Source: Micromonospora craniellae (lineage in GTDB: Bacteria > Actinomycetota > Actinomycetes > Mycobacteriales > Micromonosporaceae). Taken from it: a stretch of DNA of 64,000 nt. The translations under genes and the position numbers were made by a program. Shown one piece after another: positions 28,672 to 37,274 of this stretch (position 1 is its first letter; each line of letters starts with the position of its first letter). The stretch is from assembly GCF_014764405.1 (NCBI RefSeq), contig NZ_CP061725.1, positions 682,001 to 746,000 of the forward strand. Reading direction: 5' to 3'. The notes under the pieces are model-generated. The model made no database searches. It had not been told where the DNA came from and was given only the letters and a program-made list of their open reading frames with translations.

Positions 28672-29777
28672 TGGGCACCGCCGGCGAGGTTGGCGGCGTC
28701 CGCGATCCGCTCAAGGTCGCTCTGCTCCAGCGTGGGGTGCACCGGCAGCGAGATCACCTCGGCCGCGGCCCGGTCGGTCTCCGGCAGTTCCCACGGGCCG
28801 GGCCGGCCGTCCGCACCCAGGTACGGCTTGAGCCGGTGGATCGGGGTCGGGTAGTAGACGGCGTTGCCGATGCCCTGCTCGGTCAGACGCTCCTGGGCGG
28901 CGTCCCGGTCGCCCCGGACGCGGACGGTGTACTGGTGGTACACGTGCCGGGCGGCGTCCGCCACCGGCGGGGTGATCATGTTGGTGATCTTCGAGTCGAG
29001 GTACTTCGCGTTCGCCTGGCGCTGTGCGGTCCACTCGGCCAACTGCGTCAACTGCACCCGGCCGATCGCCGCGGCCACGTCGGTCATCCGCATGTTGGCG
29101 CCGACGATCTCGTTGGCGTACCGCTGCTCCATGCCCTGGTTGCGCAGCAGCCGCAGGGTGCGGGCGAACCCGGCGTCCGCAGTGCTGATCATGCCTCCCT
29201 CCAGGGAGTGCATGTTCTTCGTGGGATAGAAGCTGAAGCAACCGGCGATGCCGAAGGCACCGACCGGCGTGCCGTGCAGGCCGGCCCCGTGGGCCTGGGC
29301 CGCGTCCTCGACGACGGCCAGGCCGTGCCGCTCGGCCACCGCCATGATCTTGTCCATCGCGGCCGGGTGACCGTAAAGGTGCACCGGCATGACGGCGACG
29401 GTCCGCGGGGTGACCGCGGCGGCGACCGCATCCGGGTCGAGGCAGAAGCTGTCCCGCTCGATGTCGGCGAAGACCACCTCGGCACCGACCAGCCGCACCG
29501 CGTTGGCGCTGGCGGCGAAAGAGAAGGACGGCACGATCACCTCGTCACCCGGGCCGACGCCGAGCGCCAGCAGGGTCAACTGGAGGGCCGAGGTGCCGGA
29601 GTTGACGGCGACACAGTGCCGACCGGCGACCACCTCGCCGAACTCCTGCTCGAAGGCCGCCACCTCGGGCCCCTGCACCACCATGCCGCTGCGCAGCACC
29701 CTGACCGCCGCCTCGATCTCGGCCTCGCCGATGATCGGCCGGGCCGGCGGTATGAAGTCCGGACGCTGGCCAGTCAT
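28668..29777 (-). CDS. DegT/DnrJ/EryC1/StrS sugar aminotransferase
   Basis: A PLP-dependent sugar aminotransferase of 369 residues. The cofactor region has NSGTSALQL, VEDAAQAHGA and catalytic K187 in FSFYPTKNMHSLEGG. Close relatives include WbpE, WlbC and GnnB, which aminate the 3-oxo group of UDP-GlcNAc(A). It is translationally coupled to the downstream Gfo/Idh oxidoreductase, which makes that pairing likely. The start ATG follows GGAGG about 7 bases upstream. Confidence 0.9.
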   Translation of the reverse strand: MTGQRPDFIPPARPIIGEAEIEAAVRVLRSGMVVQGPEVAAFEQEFGEVVAGRHCVAVNSGTSALQLTLLALGVGPGDEVIVPSFSFAASANAVRLVGAEVVFADIERDSFCLDPDAVAAAVTPRTVAVMPVHLYGHPAAMDKIMAVAERHGLAVVEDAAQAHGAGLHGTPVGAFGIAGCFSFYPTKNMHSLEGGMISTADAGFARTLRLLRNQGMEQRYANEIVGANMRMTDVAAAIGRVQLTQLAEWTAQRQANAKYLDSKITNMITPPVADAARHVYHQYTVRVRGDRDAAQERLTEQGIGNAVYYPTPIHRLKPYLGADGRPGPWELPETDRAAAEVISLPVHPTLEQSDLERIADAANLAGGAQ

Positions 29778-29917
29778 GAAGGTCCTCCCGTGTCACAAGA
29801 CTTGTTCGCGAGTTCGGGGTGCGATACTAGTCCGTTTGGAGCGGGAGTCGGGAATGGCACTCACGTGGCGTCCGGTCCGCGTTCACGCTTCGATCAGCGG
29901 ACGGATGTCCGCGCAGC

Positions 29918-30544
29918 TCACGGCACCTCCTCCCGTGGGCTCGCGCAGACGACCCGCAGCGCGGCCACGGCCGCCTCCGCCATCCGGGCCAGCTCGGAGG
30001 GCTCCAGCGGCACCCGGGTGATCGCCAGCCGCCAGTAGACCGGCCCGACGATCAGGTCGGCCGCCGCGCGCGGGTCGGCGCCGGAGGGCAACTCCCCCCG
30101 CTCGATGGCCCGTCCGATGACGATCTCGCCGATGCGGTCCTGGTAGTCGTTCAGCGTGCTCTGCAACGTGCCGGCGATCTGCGGGTTGCGCGCCGCCTCG
30201 GCGAGCAGATCAGGGATGATCTGTGACGCCATCGGGTGACCCAACGCACCGGTCACGACCAGCAGCAGCAGGCGCACGTCCCCGTCGAGGGTGCCGGTGT
30301 CCAGCATCGGCAGCTTCCGGCTGGCGACGGCCGAGACCACGTCCAGCACGAGGTCGAGCTTCGAGTTCCACCGGCGATAGATCGCGGTCTTGCTGACCCC
30401 CGCCCGCCGGGCCACCGCCTCGATCGAGAGCCGGCCGTAGCCGACCGCCGCCAGTTCGTGCATCAGGGCCCGACGGATGGCCGCGGTGATCTCTCCACGG
30501 AGCACCGCGGCACCGGCCGGTGCGCGCCTCTTCTCGGTCGTCAC
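29918..30544 (-). CDS. TetR-family transcriptional regulator
   Basis: The helix-turn-helix reads LSIEAVARRAGVSKTAIYRRW, split as LSIEAVARRAGVSK and TAIYRRW, near residues 40-65. The C-terminal ligand domain has the TetR_C shape with IIPDLLAEAARNP. I use the GTG at 30544, because an ATG at 30586 would start inside a palindromic operator. The gene faces away from the polymer exporter genes, and a perfect inverted repeat lies between them, so autoregulation and control of the exporter are likely. The inducer is unknown. Confidence 0.88.
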   Translation of the reverse strand: MTTEKRRAPAGAAVLRGEITAAIRRALMHELAAVGYGRLSIEAVARRAGVSKTAIYRRWNSKLDLVLDVVSAVASRKLPMLDTGTLDGDVRLLLLVVTGALGHPMASQIIPDLLAEAARNPQIAGTLQSTLNDYQDRIGEIVIGRAIERGELPSGADPRAAADLIVGPVYWRLAITRVPLEPSELARMAEAAVAALRVVCASPREEVP

Positions 30545-30577
30545 CTGGGACTCTTCTCGACTGTCACGAAGAACAAT

Positions 30578-30595
30578 GTAGCGCAACGACGCTAC
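30578..30595. promoter_or_regulatory. Inverted repeat, likely TetR operator
   Basis: GTAGCG (30578-30583) and CGCTAC (30590-30595) are perfect arms separated by 6 bases, giving an 18-bp site between the divergent TetR gene and the exporter permease gene. Position and size fit an autoregulatory TetR operator. Confidence 0.55.
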
Positions 30596-30711
30596 GGTTG
30601 CGTCCCGACGTGTTTCGGACTACTGTCCACGCAGCGGCGAGGCGGCGCTCCACGCTAGATTCCATCGTCGCGAACGTATCCGCCGCACGACAGATCGGAG
30701 CGCCCATCCCC

Positions 30712-31611
30712 ATGGCCAACACCACGCTGGCCGACCCCGACTCCGGCCTCACCCTCGCACAGCTGGCCGCCCGCCACGGCCTGCGGGTGGCCGGCGAGCG
30801 GCCCTCATTCCGCCGCTACAGCGGTGAGCTGTGGCGCTACCGCCACTTCATCACCGCGTACGCCAACGCCAAGTTGACCGCCTCGTTCAGCAACGCCCGA
30901 CTCGGGCAGCTCTGGCAGGTGCTCACTCCGCTGAGCAACGCGGCGGTCTACTACCTGATCTTCGGCGTGGTGCTGGAGCAGAACCGGGACATCCCGAACT
31001 TCATCGCCTACCTCACCACCGGTCTGTTCATCTTCAACTTCACCCAGACCACGGTGCAGCAGGGCACCCAGGCGATCAGCGGCAACCTCGGCCTGATCCG
31101 GGCCCTGCACTTCCCCCGGGCCTGCCTGCCGCTGGCGATCACCGCCACCCAGTTCCAGCAACTCCTGGGCTCGCTGTTGGTGCTGGTCGGCATCGTGGTG
31201 GTCACCGGCGAGCCGATCACCCTGATGTGGCTGATGCTGGTGCCGGCGGTGCTGCTCCAGACGGTCTTCAACGCCGGGCTGACCATGGCGATGGCCCGGC
31301 TGGGCGCCAAGGCCAGCGACCTCAAGCAGGTCATGCCGTTCGTGCTGCGGGCCTGGATGTACGGCTCCGGCGTGCTCTACAGCGTCGAGCTCTTCTCCAA
31401 CAACCTGCCCGGCTGGGCCGTCGGGATCGTGCAGTTCAACCCGATGCTGGTCTATATCGAGCTGGCTCGGACCGCCCTGCTGGAGCAGGCCCCGTTGCTC
31501 AACGACTCCCTGCTGCTGACCTGGCTGATCGCGGCCGGCTGGGCGGTCGTGATGGGCATCGGCGGCTATTTGTTCTTCTGGCGCGGCGAACAGGAGTACG
31601 GTCGTGGTTGA
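30712..31611 (+). CDS. ABC-2 polysaccharide/teichoic acid export permease (TagG/Wzm-like)
   Basis: The 299-residue protein has six membrane helices in the ABC-2 arrangement, with a cytoplasmic N-terminal helix (ELWRYRHFITAYANAKLTA) and SFSNARLGQLWQVLTPL before the first helix, as in TagG and Wzm. The ATG at 30712 is preceded by GGAG at 30697-30700. The ATPase gene overlaps its last 8 bases. Together they would export an undecaprenyl-linked polymer across the membrane. Confidence 0.9.
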   Translation: MANTTLADPDSGLTLAQLAARHGLRVAGERPSFRRYSGELWRYRHFITAYANAKLTASFSNARLGQLWQVLTPLSNAAVYYLIFGVVLEQNRDIPNFIAYLTTGLFIFNFTQTTVQQGTQAISGNLGLIRALHFPRACLPLAITATQFQQLLGSLLVLVGIVVVTGEPITLMWLMLVPAVLLQTVFNAGLTMAMARLGAKASDLKQVMPFVLRAWMYGSGVLYSVELFSNNLPGWAVGIVQFNPMLVYIELARTALLEQAPLLNDSLLLTWLIAAGWAVVMGIGGYLFFWRGEQEYGRG

Positions 31612-32422
31612 TCACTTGGCGATGTCCAACGACGTGACGGTCACCCTGCCCCGGATCCAGGAACGCATCCCGACCGTGGTGGTGGACGACGCGCACATCG
31701 TCTACCGGGTACACAAGGGCGCCGCCGGCAACACCAGCCCGGTGGCCGCGTTCAAGCGGATGGTGAGCCGCACCTCGGCACCGAACGTGCGCGAGGTGCA
31801 CGCGGTGCGCGGAGTCACCTTCACCGCGTACCGGGGTGAGGCGGTCGGGCTGATCGGCACCAACGGCTCCGGCAAGTCCACCCTGCTGCGGGCCATCGCC
31901 GGCCTGCTGCCGGTGGAGCGCGGCGCGATCTACACCCAGGGGCAGCCGTCGCTGCTCGGGGTGAACGCGGCGCTGCTCAACGACCTGCCCGGCGAGCGCA
32001 ACGTCACGCTCGGCTGCCTGGCCATGGGCATGCACCCGGCCGAGGTGCAGCGCAAGGTCCCCGAGATCATCGAGTTCTCCGGGATCAACCAGCGGGGCGA
32101 CTTCGCCTCCCTGCCGATGCGGACGTACTCCTCGGGCATGTCGGCCCGGCTGCGCTTCTCCATCGCGGCGGCCAAGCAGCACGACGTGTTGCTGATCGAC
32201 GAGGCGCTGGCCACCGGGGACAAGGCGTTCCGCAAGCGCAGCGAGAAGCGGGTACGCGAGCTGCGGGAGAGCGCCGGCACGGTGTTCCTGGTCAGCCACC
32301 AGCTCTCCTCGGTCCGGGACACCTGCGAACGGACAATCTGGCTGGAATCGGGCCTGATCCGGATGGACGGGCCGACCGCCGAGGTGCTGAAGGCGTACGA
32401 GGCGTTCACCAACGGCAAGTAG
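31604..32422 (+). CDS. ABC export ATPase (TagH/Wzt-like)
   Basis: The 272-residue ATPase has Walker A GTNGSGKST, the Q-loop region QPSLLGVNAALLNDLPGERN typical of TagH/Wzt, signature SSGMSARL, Walker B VLLIDEAL and the switch histidine in LVSHQLSS. It ends soon after the nucleotide-binding domain and so lacks the substrate-binding C-terminal domain of some Wzt proteins. The GTG at 31604 follows AGGAG at 31592 and overlaps the permease end, giving translational coupling. A hairpin follows at 32457. Confidence 0.92.
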   Translation: MVDHLAMSNDVTVTLPRIQERIPTVVVDDAHIVYRVHKGAAGNTSPVAAFKRMVSRTSAPNVREVHAVRGVTFTAYRGEAVGLIGTNGSGKSTLLRAIAGLLPVERGAIYTQGQPSLLGVNAALLNDLPGERNVTLGCLAMGMHPAEVQRKVPEIIEFSGINQRGDFASLPMRTYSSGMSARLRFSIAAAKQHDVLLIDEALATGDKAFRKRSEKRVRELRESAGTVFLVSHQLSSVRDTCERTIWLESGLIRMDGPTAEVLKAYEAFTNGK

Positions 32423-32456
32423 AGTCCAGGCGAACGTCCGGCGTCTCGACGGCGTC

Positions 32457-32497
32457 GCGCGGACCGCGTCGGCCCGTTGGGGTGACGCGGTCCGCGC
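32457..32497 (+). terminator. Perfect 14-bp hairpin
   Basis: GCGCGGACCGCGTC (32457-32470) and GACGCGGTCCGCGC (32484-32497) pair perfectly with a 13-base loop, 35 bases after the ATPase stop. Confidence 0.7.
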
Positions 32498-32585
32498 GTT
32501 AAGGTTCATCCCGTCGCCAGCGGCGGCGACACCCCCCACGTTGACACTCCCCGCGAGCCATGTACCCCGAGAGCGAGGACCCGCG

Positions 32586-34091
32586 ATGACGCAGGACCTG
32601 ACCACCGACCCGGGCAGCCAGCCGGACGACCCGGCGCCGTGGCGACCCTCGCGGACGGTGGCCGTGGTGCTGGCCGGCGGCACCGGCACGCGACTGGGCC
32701 TCGGCATCCCCAAGCAGCTCCTCAAAATCGCCGGTAAGCCGATCATCGAGCACACCCTGGCCGTCTTCGAGGCCGCGCCGGAGATCGACGAGATCATCGT
32801 GCTGATGGCCACCGGGCACGTCGACGAGGCGCAGCGGATCGTCGACAAGGCCGGCTTCCGCAAGGCCACCAAGGTGATCGAGGGCGGCGACACCCGCAAC
32901 GCCACCACCCGGATCGCGCTGGACGCCGTGGGTGAGGCGGACTGCAACATCCTCTTCCACGACGCGGTCCGGCCCCTGCTCAGCGGCCGGATCGTCCGGG
33001 AGTGTGTGAACGCCCTCTGGACGTACGCGGCGGTCGACGTGGCCATCCCGTCGGCCGACACGATCATCCAGGTCGACGAGGACGAGTGCATCACCGACAT
33101 CCCGGTACGCGCCACGCTGCGCCGGGGCCAGACCCCGCAGGCGTTCCGGTCGAGCACCATCCGGGAGGCGTACCGGCTGGCCGAGGGCGACCCCCACTTC
33201 GCCGCCACCGACGACTGCGGCGTGGTCCTGCGTTACCTGCCCGAGGTGCCGATCAAGGTGATCGACGGCTCGGACGAGAACATCAAGGTCACCCACCCGG
33301 TCGATGTGCACCTGGCGGACAAGCTGTTCCAGCTCGCCGCCGCCAAGGTGCCCCGGCTGACCGACCACCGGGCGTACAGCGAGGAGGTCACCGGCCGCAC
33401 GATCGTCGTCTTCGGCGGCAGCTACGGCATCGGCCACGACCTGACCGAGCTGGCCCGCAGCCACGGCGCCCAGGTCTTCCCGTTCAGCCGGTCCAGCACC
33501 GGCACGCACGTGGAGCAGCCGGAGGACGTCGAGGCCGCGCTGCGGACCGCCTTCGAGGCCACCGGCCGGATCGACCACGTGGTGGTCACCGCCGGGATCC
33601 TGGAGAAGGGCGCGCTGGCCGAGATGGACCAGGAGACCATCGACCGGGTGCTCCAGGTCAACTTCGTCGGCCCGGTGACCGTCGCCCGGCAGTCCCTGCC
33701 CTACCTCCAACAGACCAAGGGTCAGCTCCTGCTCTACACCTCCAGCTCGTACACCCGGGGACGGGCCGACTACGCGCTCTACTCAGCCACCAAGGCGGCG
33801 CTGGTCAACCTGACCCAGGCGCTGTCCGACGAGTGGGCGGAGTTCGGCGTACGGGTCAACATCATCAACCCGGAGCGGACGGCCACCCCGATGCGGACGA
33901 AGGCGTTCGGCGCGGAGCCCGAGCACACCCTGCTCGCCGCCGAGACCGTCGCCCAGGCCTCGCTGGACGTGCTGATCTCGGAACTCACCGGTCAGGTGAT
34001 CGACGTACGCCGGCCGCCCGGCGAGGCGCCGACCTCCGCCCCGGTCCCGACCCAGGCCGACGCCTCCAGCAGCGGCACCCGCGTCGGCTGA
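32586..34091 (+). CDS. Bifunctional CDP-ribitol synthase (cytidylyltransferase fused to SDR reductase)
   Basis: Residues about 22-250 are an IspD/TarI-type cytidylyltransferase with VVLAGGTGTRLGLGIPKQLL, FHDAVRPLL and DDCGVVLRY. Residues about 265-480 are a short-chain reductase with VVFGGSYGIG and the catalytic YALYSATKAAL. The same fusion in Haemophilus Acs1/Bcs1 reduces ribulose 5-phosphate and makes CDP-ribitol. This strongly suggests that a ribitol-phosphate polymer is made here. The ATG at 32586 follows GAGGAC, and an in-frame ATG 45 bases upstream is less likely. The polymerase-like gene follows 33 bases later. Confidence 0.88.
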   Translation: MTQDLTTDPGSQPDDPAPWRPSRTVAVVLAGGTGTRLGLGIPKQLLKIAGKPIIEHTLAVFEAAPEIDEIIVLMATGHVDEAQRIVDKAGFRKATKVIEGGDTRNATTRIALDAVGEADCNILFHDAVRPLLSGRIVRECVNALWTYAAVDVAIPSADTIIQVDEDECITDIPVRATLRRGQTPQAFRSSTIREAYRLAEGDPHFAATDDCGVVLRYLPEVPIKVIDGSDENIKVTHPVDVHLADKLFQLAAAKVPRLTDHRAYSEEVTGRTIVVFGGSYGIGHDLTELARSHGAQVFPFSRSSTGTHVEQPEDVEAALRTAFEATGRIDHVVVTAGILEKGALAEMDQETIDRVLQVNFVGPVTVARQSLPYLQQTKGQLLLYTSSSYTRGRADYALYSATKAALVNLTQALSDEWAEFGVRVNIINPERTATPMRTKAFGAEPEHTLLAAETVAQASLDVLISELTGQVIDVRRPPGEAPTSAPVPTQADASSSGTRVG

Positions 34092-34124
34092 CCCGCCGAC
34101 GCCGAGCACGAAGGCAGCGCCGAG

Positions 34125-35822
34125 ATGCGTGGTGACCTGGTCACGAAGTTGACCGCCCGGGGCCTGGCCACCGGCGGGGCGGTCCTGGCGGTCCTGGTGC
34201 TCGCGCTCACCGGCGCGACCACCTGGGGGCTGGGCTTGGCGGTGGCCGCGCTCGCCGCGACGGTCTGGGAGCGCCGGGTGCGACCCGGCGCCGACAGCGT
34301 CGCGGAGACCGCCCTGCTCGCCGCCGGAATCCTGGTCGGCTACGCCCGGCAGCTCGACGGCGGTTTCGACCCGTTCCTGATGGTCGCCGCCCTCGTGCTG
34401 CTCGGGCTGGTGCTGGTCACCGGGCCGCTGCGGACCGCGGGCAACCTGGAGATCCGCGCCGCCAACCTGCCGGTACGCACCTGGGTGCCGCAGGTCGCCG
34501 CCCGGGGAGACGACGCGGTGGCGGGGCTGCTCGCCGCGCTGGCCGTGGCCGCCCTGGCCGGCCTGCCCGCCGTGGTCGCCCTGCTGCTCTGCCTGCCGGT
34601 CGGCGCCGCCGCCGGGGCGGTCGCCCTCGACCTGGCCCGCCGCCGGTTCCGGCCGGCGGCCGGCGGATCGGCGGTCACCCGGGCGCTGCGCCGGCACCAG
34701 CCGGAGTTCGTGCTGCACTTCTCCGCCCCGCCCGGGTCGGAGTACCAGGTCACCATGTGGCTGCCGTACCTGGAACGGATCGGTCGGCCGTTCGTGGTGA
34801 TGCTGCGGGAGCCGGAGCTCCTGCCCACCGTCGCGGCGGCCACCACCGCCCCGGTGGTCTACTGCCCGACCCTGCGCACCATGGACGAGGTGCTGGTGCC
34901 GAGCCTGCGGGTGGCGTTCTACGTCAACCACGGCGCGAAGAACAGCCACTGCATCCGGTTCACCCAGCTCACCCACGTCCAACTGCACCACGGCGACAGC
35001 GACAAGGCGCCCAGCGCCAACCCGGTGTCGGCGATCTTCGACCGGATCTTCGTGGCCGGCGAGGCGGCCATCGACCGGTACGCCCGGGCCGGGGTGGACA
35101 TCCCGGCCGAGAAGTTCGTGGTGGTAGGCCGCCCGCAGGTCGAGGCGATCGAGGTACGCCACCAGCCGACGCGGGGGCTGGCGAACCCCACCGTCCTCTA
35201 CACCCCCACCTGGACCGGCCACCACGCCGACGCCGACTACTGCTCGCTGCCGATGGCCGAGACGCTGCTGCGGCGGCTGCTCGACCGGGGCGCCACGGTG
35301 ATCCTGCGCGCCCACCCGTACACCAACCAGCATCCGGCCTCGGCCCGGCGCCTGGCCCGGCTGCACGAACTGCTCGCCGCCGACCGCTCCCGCACCGGCC
35401 GCCAGCACGTGTTCGGCGCCGCCGCTGGCCGGCTCACCCTGGCCGACTCGGTGAACCGGGCCGACGCCCTGGTGTCCGATGTCTCCGGGGTGGTCTCCGA
35501 CTGGCTGTACTCGGGCAAGCCCTACGTGGTCACCGACACCGGTGTCGACGGTGACCGGTTCGTCGAGCGGTTCCCCCTCGCCGCCACCGGCTACGTGCTG
35601 CACCGGGACATGTCCGACCTGGACGACGTGCTGGCCCGGCTGCTCGACACCGATCCGCTCGCCGAGGCGCGCTGGGCGACCCGTCGGCGCTACCTGGGCG
35701 ACTTCCCGGCCGAGTCGTACGCCGAGGCGTTCCTCGCCGCCGCCCGCCGGGAGCTGGACCCGACCTGGACCGCCCCGGCACCGCGGACCACGGCCGACGC
35801 CGCGCTGCCCACCGCCACCTGA
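34125..35822 (+). CDS. Membrane-anchored CDP-ribitol/glycerol phosphotransferase (TagF/TarL-like)
   Basis: A paralogue of the product at 11810-13567 with the same design: about 200 hydrophobic N-terminal residues with several helices, then a Glyphos_transf domain. Matching motifs are VQLHHGDSDKAPSANP, VLYTPTWTGHHA, LRAHPYTNQHP and ALVSDVSGVVSDW. It starts 33 bases after the CDP-ribitol synthase gene, so ribitol phosphate is its probable substrate. Two such enzymes could act as primer-adding and polymerising partners. Confidence 0.87.
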   Translation: MRGDLVTKLTARGLATGGAVLAVLVLALTGATTWGLGLAVAALAATVWERRVRPGADSVAETALLAAGILVGYARQLDGGFDPFLMVAALVLLGLVLVTGPLRTAGNLEIRAANLPVRTWVPQVAARGDDAVAGLLAALAVAALAGLPAVVALLLCLPVGAAAGAVALDLARRRFRPAAGGSAVTRALRRHQPEFVLHFSAPPGSEYQVTMWLPYLERIGRPFVVMLREPELLPTVAAATTAPVVYCPTLRTMDEVLVPSLRVAFYVNHGAKNSHCIRFTQLTHVQLHHGDSDKAPSANPVSAIFDRIFVAGEAAIDRYARAGVDIPAEKFVVVGRPQVEAIEVRHQPTRGLANPTVLYTPTWTGHHADADYCSLPMAETLLRRLLDRGATVILRAHPYTNQHPASARRLARLHELLAADRSRTGRQHVFGAAAGRLTLADSVNRADALVSDVSGVVSDWLYSGKPYVVTDTGVDGDRFVERFPLAATGYVLHRDMSDLDDVLARLLDTDPLAEARWATRRRYLGDFPAESYAEAFLAAARRELDPTWTAPAPRTTADAALPTAT

Positions 35823-35832
35823 CCGCCAGCCC

Positions 35833-35871
35833 GCCTGGCCCCAGCTGTCTTCGAAAGAGCCGGGGCCAGGC
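35833..35871. terminator. Perfect 10-bp hairpin between convergent genes
   Basis: GCCTGGCCCC (35833-35842) pairs with GGGGCCAGGC (35862-35871). The loop contains TTCGAAAGA. It separates the polymerase gene from the convergent small-ORF array. Confidence 0.65.
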
Positions 35872-35879
35872 TGATCGCG

Positions 35880-36017
35880 CTAGGTGGTGTAGAGCCATTC
35901 GGGAGTGACGGTGCGATCCAGTTCGGTCGGCGGGCGCTGGTAGACGCGTGGCTCGTCGGGCCAGCGGTCCATCAGCTCGGCGACGCCGTCTGGGGGAAGT
36001 AGGAGACCGAGCGACAT
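35880..36017 (-). CDS. Very small protein (45 aa)
   Basis: The ATG at 36017 follows AGGAG by 5 bases, a near-ideal site, and opens a 45-residue frame beginning MSLGLLLPPDGVAELMDRWP and ending VTPEWLYTT. It lies 11 bases after the stop of the 147-residue gene upstream and is the last member of a small-ORF array. No family is recognised, and it has no cysteines and no membrane segment. Confidence 0.6.
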   Translation of the reverse strand: MSLGLLLPPDGVAELMDRWPDEPRVYQRPPTELDRTVTPEWLYTT

Positions 36018-36028
36018 GGCTACTCCTG

Positions 36029-36472
36029 TCAGGTACGTGGCGGCGACGGGCAGACGATGCCGGGGAGGAAGCGATTGGGGCAGCAGACGGCCGCGAACGA
36101 GACATAGCTGAACGCCGGGGTGTAGTAGCCCCATGCCACGTCGCTACCCAGAACCAGGCTGGTGCGCTGTCGCTCGATCCGCTCCTGCACGGTCAGCAGC
36201 GGCCCGCCGAACCCGGCAGCCGGGTTCGCCTCGCGGACCTGTCTCATCCAGGCTGTCGCGTCCGCCACGTCGGTCCAGGTCCGCTCGGCGGCGGCCTGGT
36301 TCCGGCGGAGGAGCCAGTGGCCGGTCAGTACGGGCGTCATGGTGTTGGCGAGAAAGATCTGTGTCTCCGCGTCGCCGAGGTCCGCGCCAGGTCTGCGTGG
36401 CCCCTCCTTGGCGAAGTCGGCACGCGAACCGACCCATGGACCGAAGCCGTGCCAATGCCCTTCCCAGCGCAT
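36029..36472 (-). CDS. Hypothetical protein (147 aa) with Cys-rich tail
   Basis: The ATG at 36472 follows GAAGGACG. The product begins MRWEGHWHGFGPWVGSR, has a helical middle (LTGHWLLRRNQAAAERTW) and ends with a tryptophan/tyrosine- and cysteine-containing segment (AWGYYTPAFSYVSF, then VCCPNRFLPGIVCPSP). No signal peptide or known domain is seen. Three cysteines near the C-terminus could bind a metal or form a disulfide. It is probably co-transcribed with its 45-residue neighbour. Confidence 0.62.
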   Translation of the reverse strand: MRWEGHWHGFGPWVGSRADFAKEGPRRPGADLGDAETQIFLANTMTPVLTGHWLLRRNQAAAERTWTDVADATAWMRQVREANPAAGFGGPLLTVQERIERQRTSLVLGSDVAWGYYTPAFSYVSFAAVCCPNRFLPGIVCPSPPRT

Positions 36473-36551
36473 CTGCGTCCTTCTCTGTGCTGTGGACCGG
36501 CCGCCCCCGTTGCCGTTCGAGGGCGGCCGGAGCTGTTGCCAGGTGCCCTGG

Positions 36552-36794
36552 TCAGGCGGTCAGGCCCCGGTCCCGGACCCAGCCGAGTGCGAGGTTGTCC
36601 ATCTCGCCGCCGGTCAAGCGCAGCTCGCTGCCCGCGCCGACCTGCTTGTTGTCGCGCACCACGTAGGCGTCGGCGACGCCGGGGATCGGGGCGACCTCGG
36701 CGCAGGTCTCGTTGTCGCCGCCGAGGTTCCCGCCGCAGTAGGTTGTGAACCGCGCGCCGTCGATCGGCAGCGCGTACAGATTCTGCTGGAACAT
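36552..36794 (-). CDS. DUF397-like small protein (80 aa)
   Basis: The sequence FTTYCGGNLGGDNETCAEVA, then ADAYVVRDNK and a terminal LTGGEMDNLALGW, follows the DUF397 layout (SGG..GG.CVEVA, ..VRDSK..) found beside Xre regulators. It is a divergent second member next to the canonical DUF397 gene at 38495. The ATG at 36794 follows GGAAGG; an ATG at 36821 is the alternative. DUF397 proteins are thought to work with the neighbouring Xre protein. Confidence 0.62.
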   Translation of the reverse strand: MFQQNLYALPIDGARFTTYCGGNLGGDNETCAEVAPIPGVADAYVVRDNKQVGAGSELRLTGGEMDNLALGWVRDRGLTA

Positions 36795-36938
36795 GAGAGT
36801 GGACCTTCCGTGCTCTCGCATGCGCGAAGGTGCGGCCTCCGCATCCGTTATGTCCTACCTTGGTGCGATCACAAATCTGGGGCGACTCGCGGAACGGCGG
36901 GTACGGAGGTCCCCTCACCCTCGGTTGGCAGGGCTGCA

Positions 36939-37274
36939 TCAGCTCGCCCCCTCAACAACGGGCCGGCGAGTTGCTCCCCAGGCCACGAACCTGTCGAACA
37001 GTTCCTCGGGCTCCGGGCCGTCGTGCGGGTTGAGCTGGTAGAGGTCGCGCATGGCCTCGTACATCAGGCCGGCGAGATAGATCGTCAGCCCGGGGACGTT
37101 CCCCCGGAACTCCACGGGCAGCAGCAGCCTGGCCTCACCGCACGGCCACGGCTGCCCGTCGACCCGGCAGAACCAGGTCGGTCGCGCCGGAGTGTGCGGA
37201 GTGTTCCCGCCTGAGCCGCCCGGGCGGTCGGCGTGCGGGCCACGGCCAGGCGTCGCGAGCTGGGTGGTCAGCAC
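36939..37274 (-). CDS. Small zinc-ribbon-like protein (about 111 aa)
   Basis: The C-terminal half carries PTWFCRVDGQPWPCGEARLLL followed by a helical part (LTIYLAGLMYEAMRDLYQL, DRFVAWG); the first motif is written here in two overlapping reads, PTWFCRVDGQ and GQPWPCGEARL. A related domain ends the protein at 59261 (WTCTGCGQEWPC). The frame is open to 37544, but the GTG at 37274 overlaps the end of the coupled small ORF and is preceded by GGGTGG. The function is unknown; such proteins are sometimes annotated as flavin reductase without clear support. Confidence 0.6.
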   Translation of the reverse strand: MLTTQLATPGRGPHADRPGGSGGNTPHTPARPTWFCRVDGQPWPCGEARLLLPVEFRGNVPGLTIYLAGLMYEAMRDLYQLNPHDGPEPEELFDRFVAWGATRRPVVEGAS

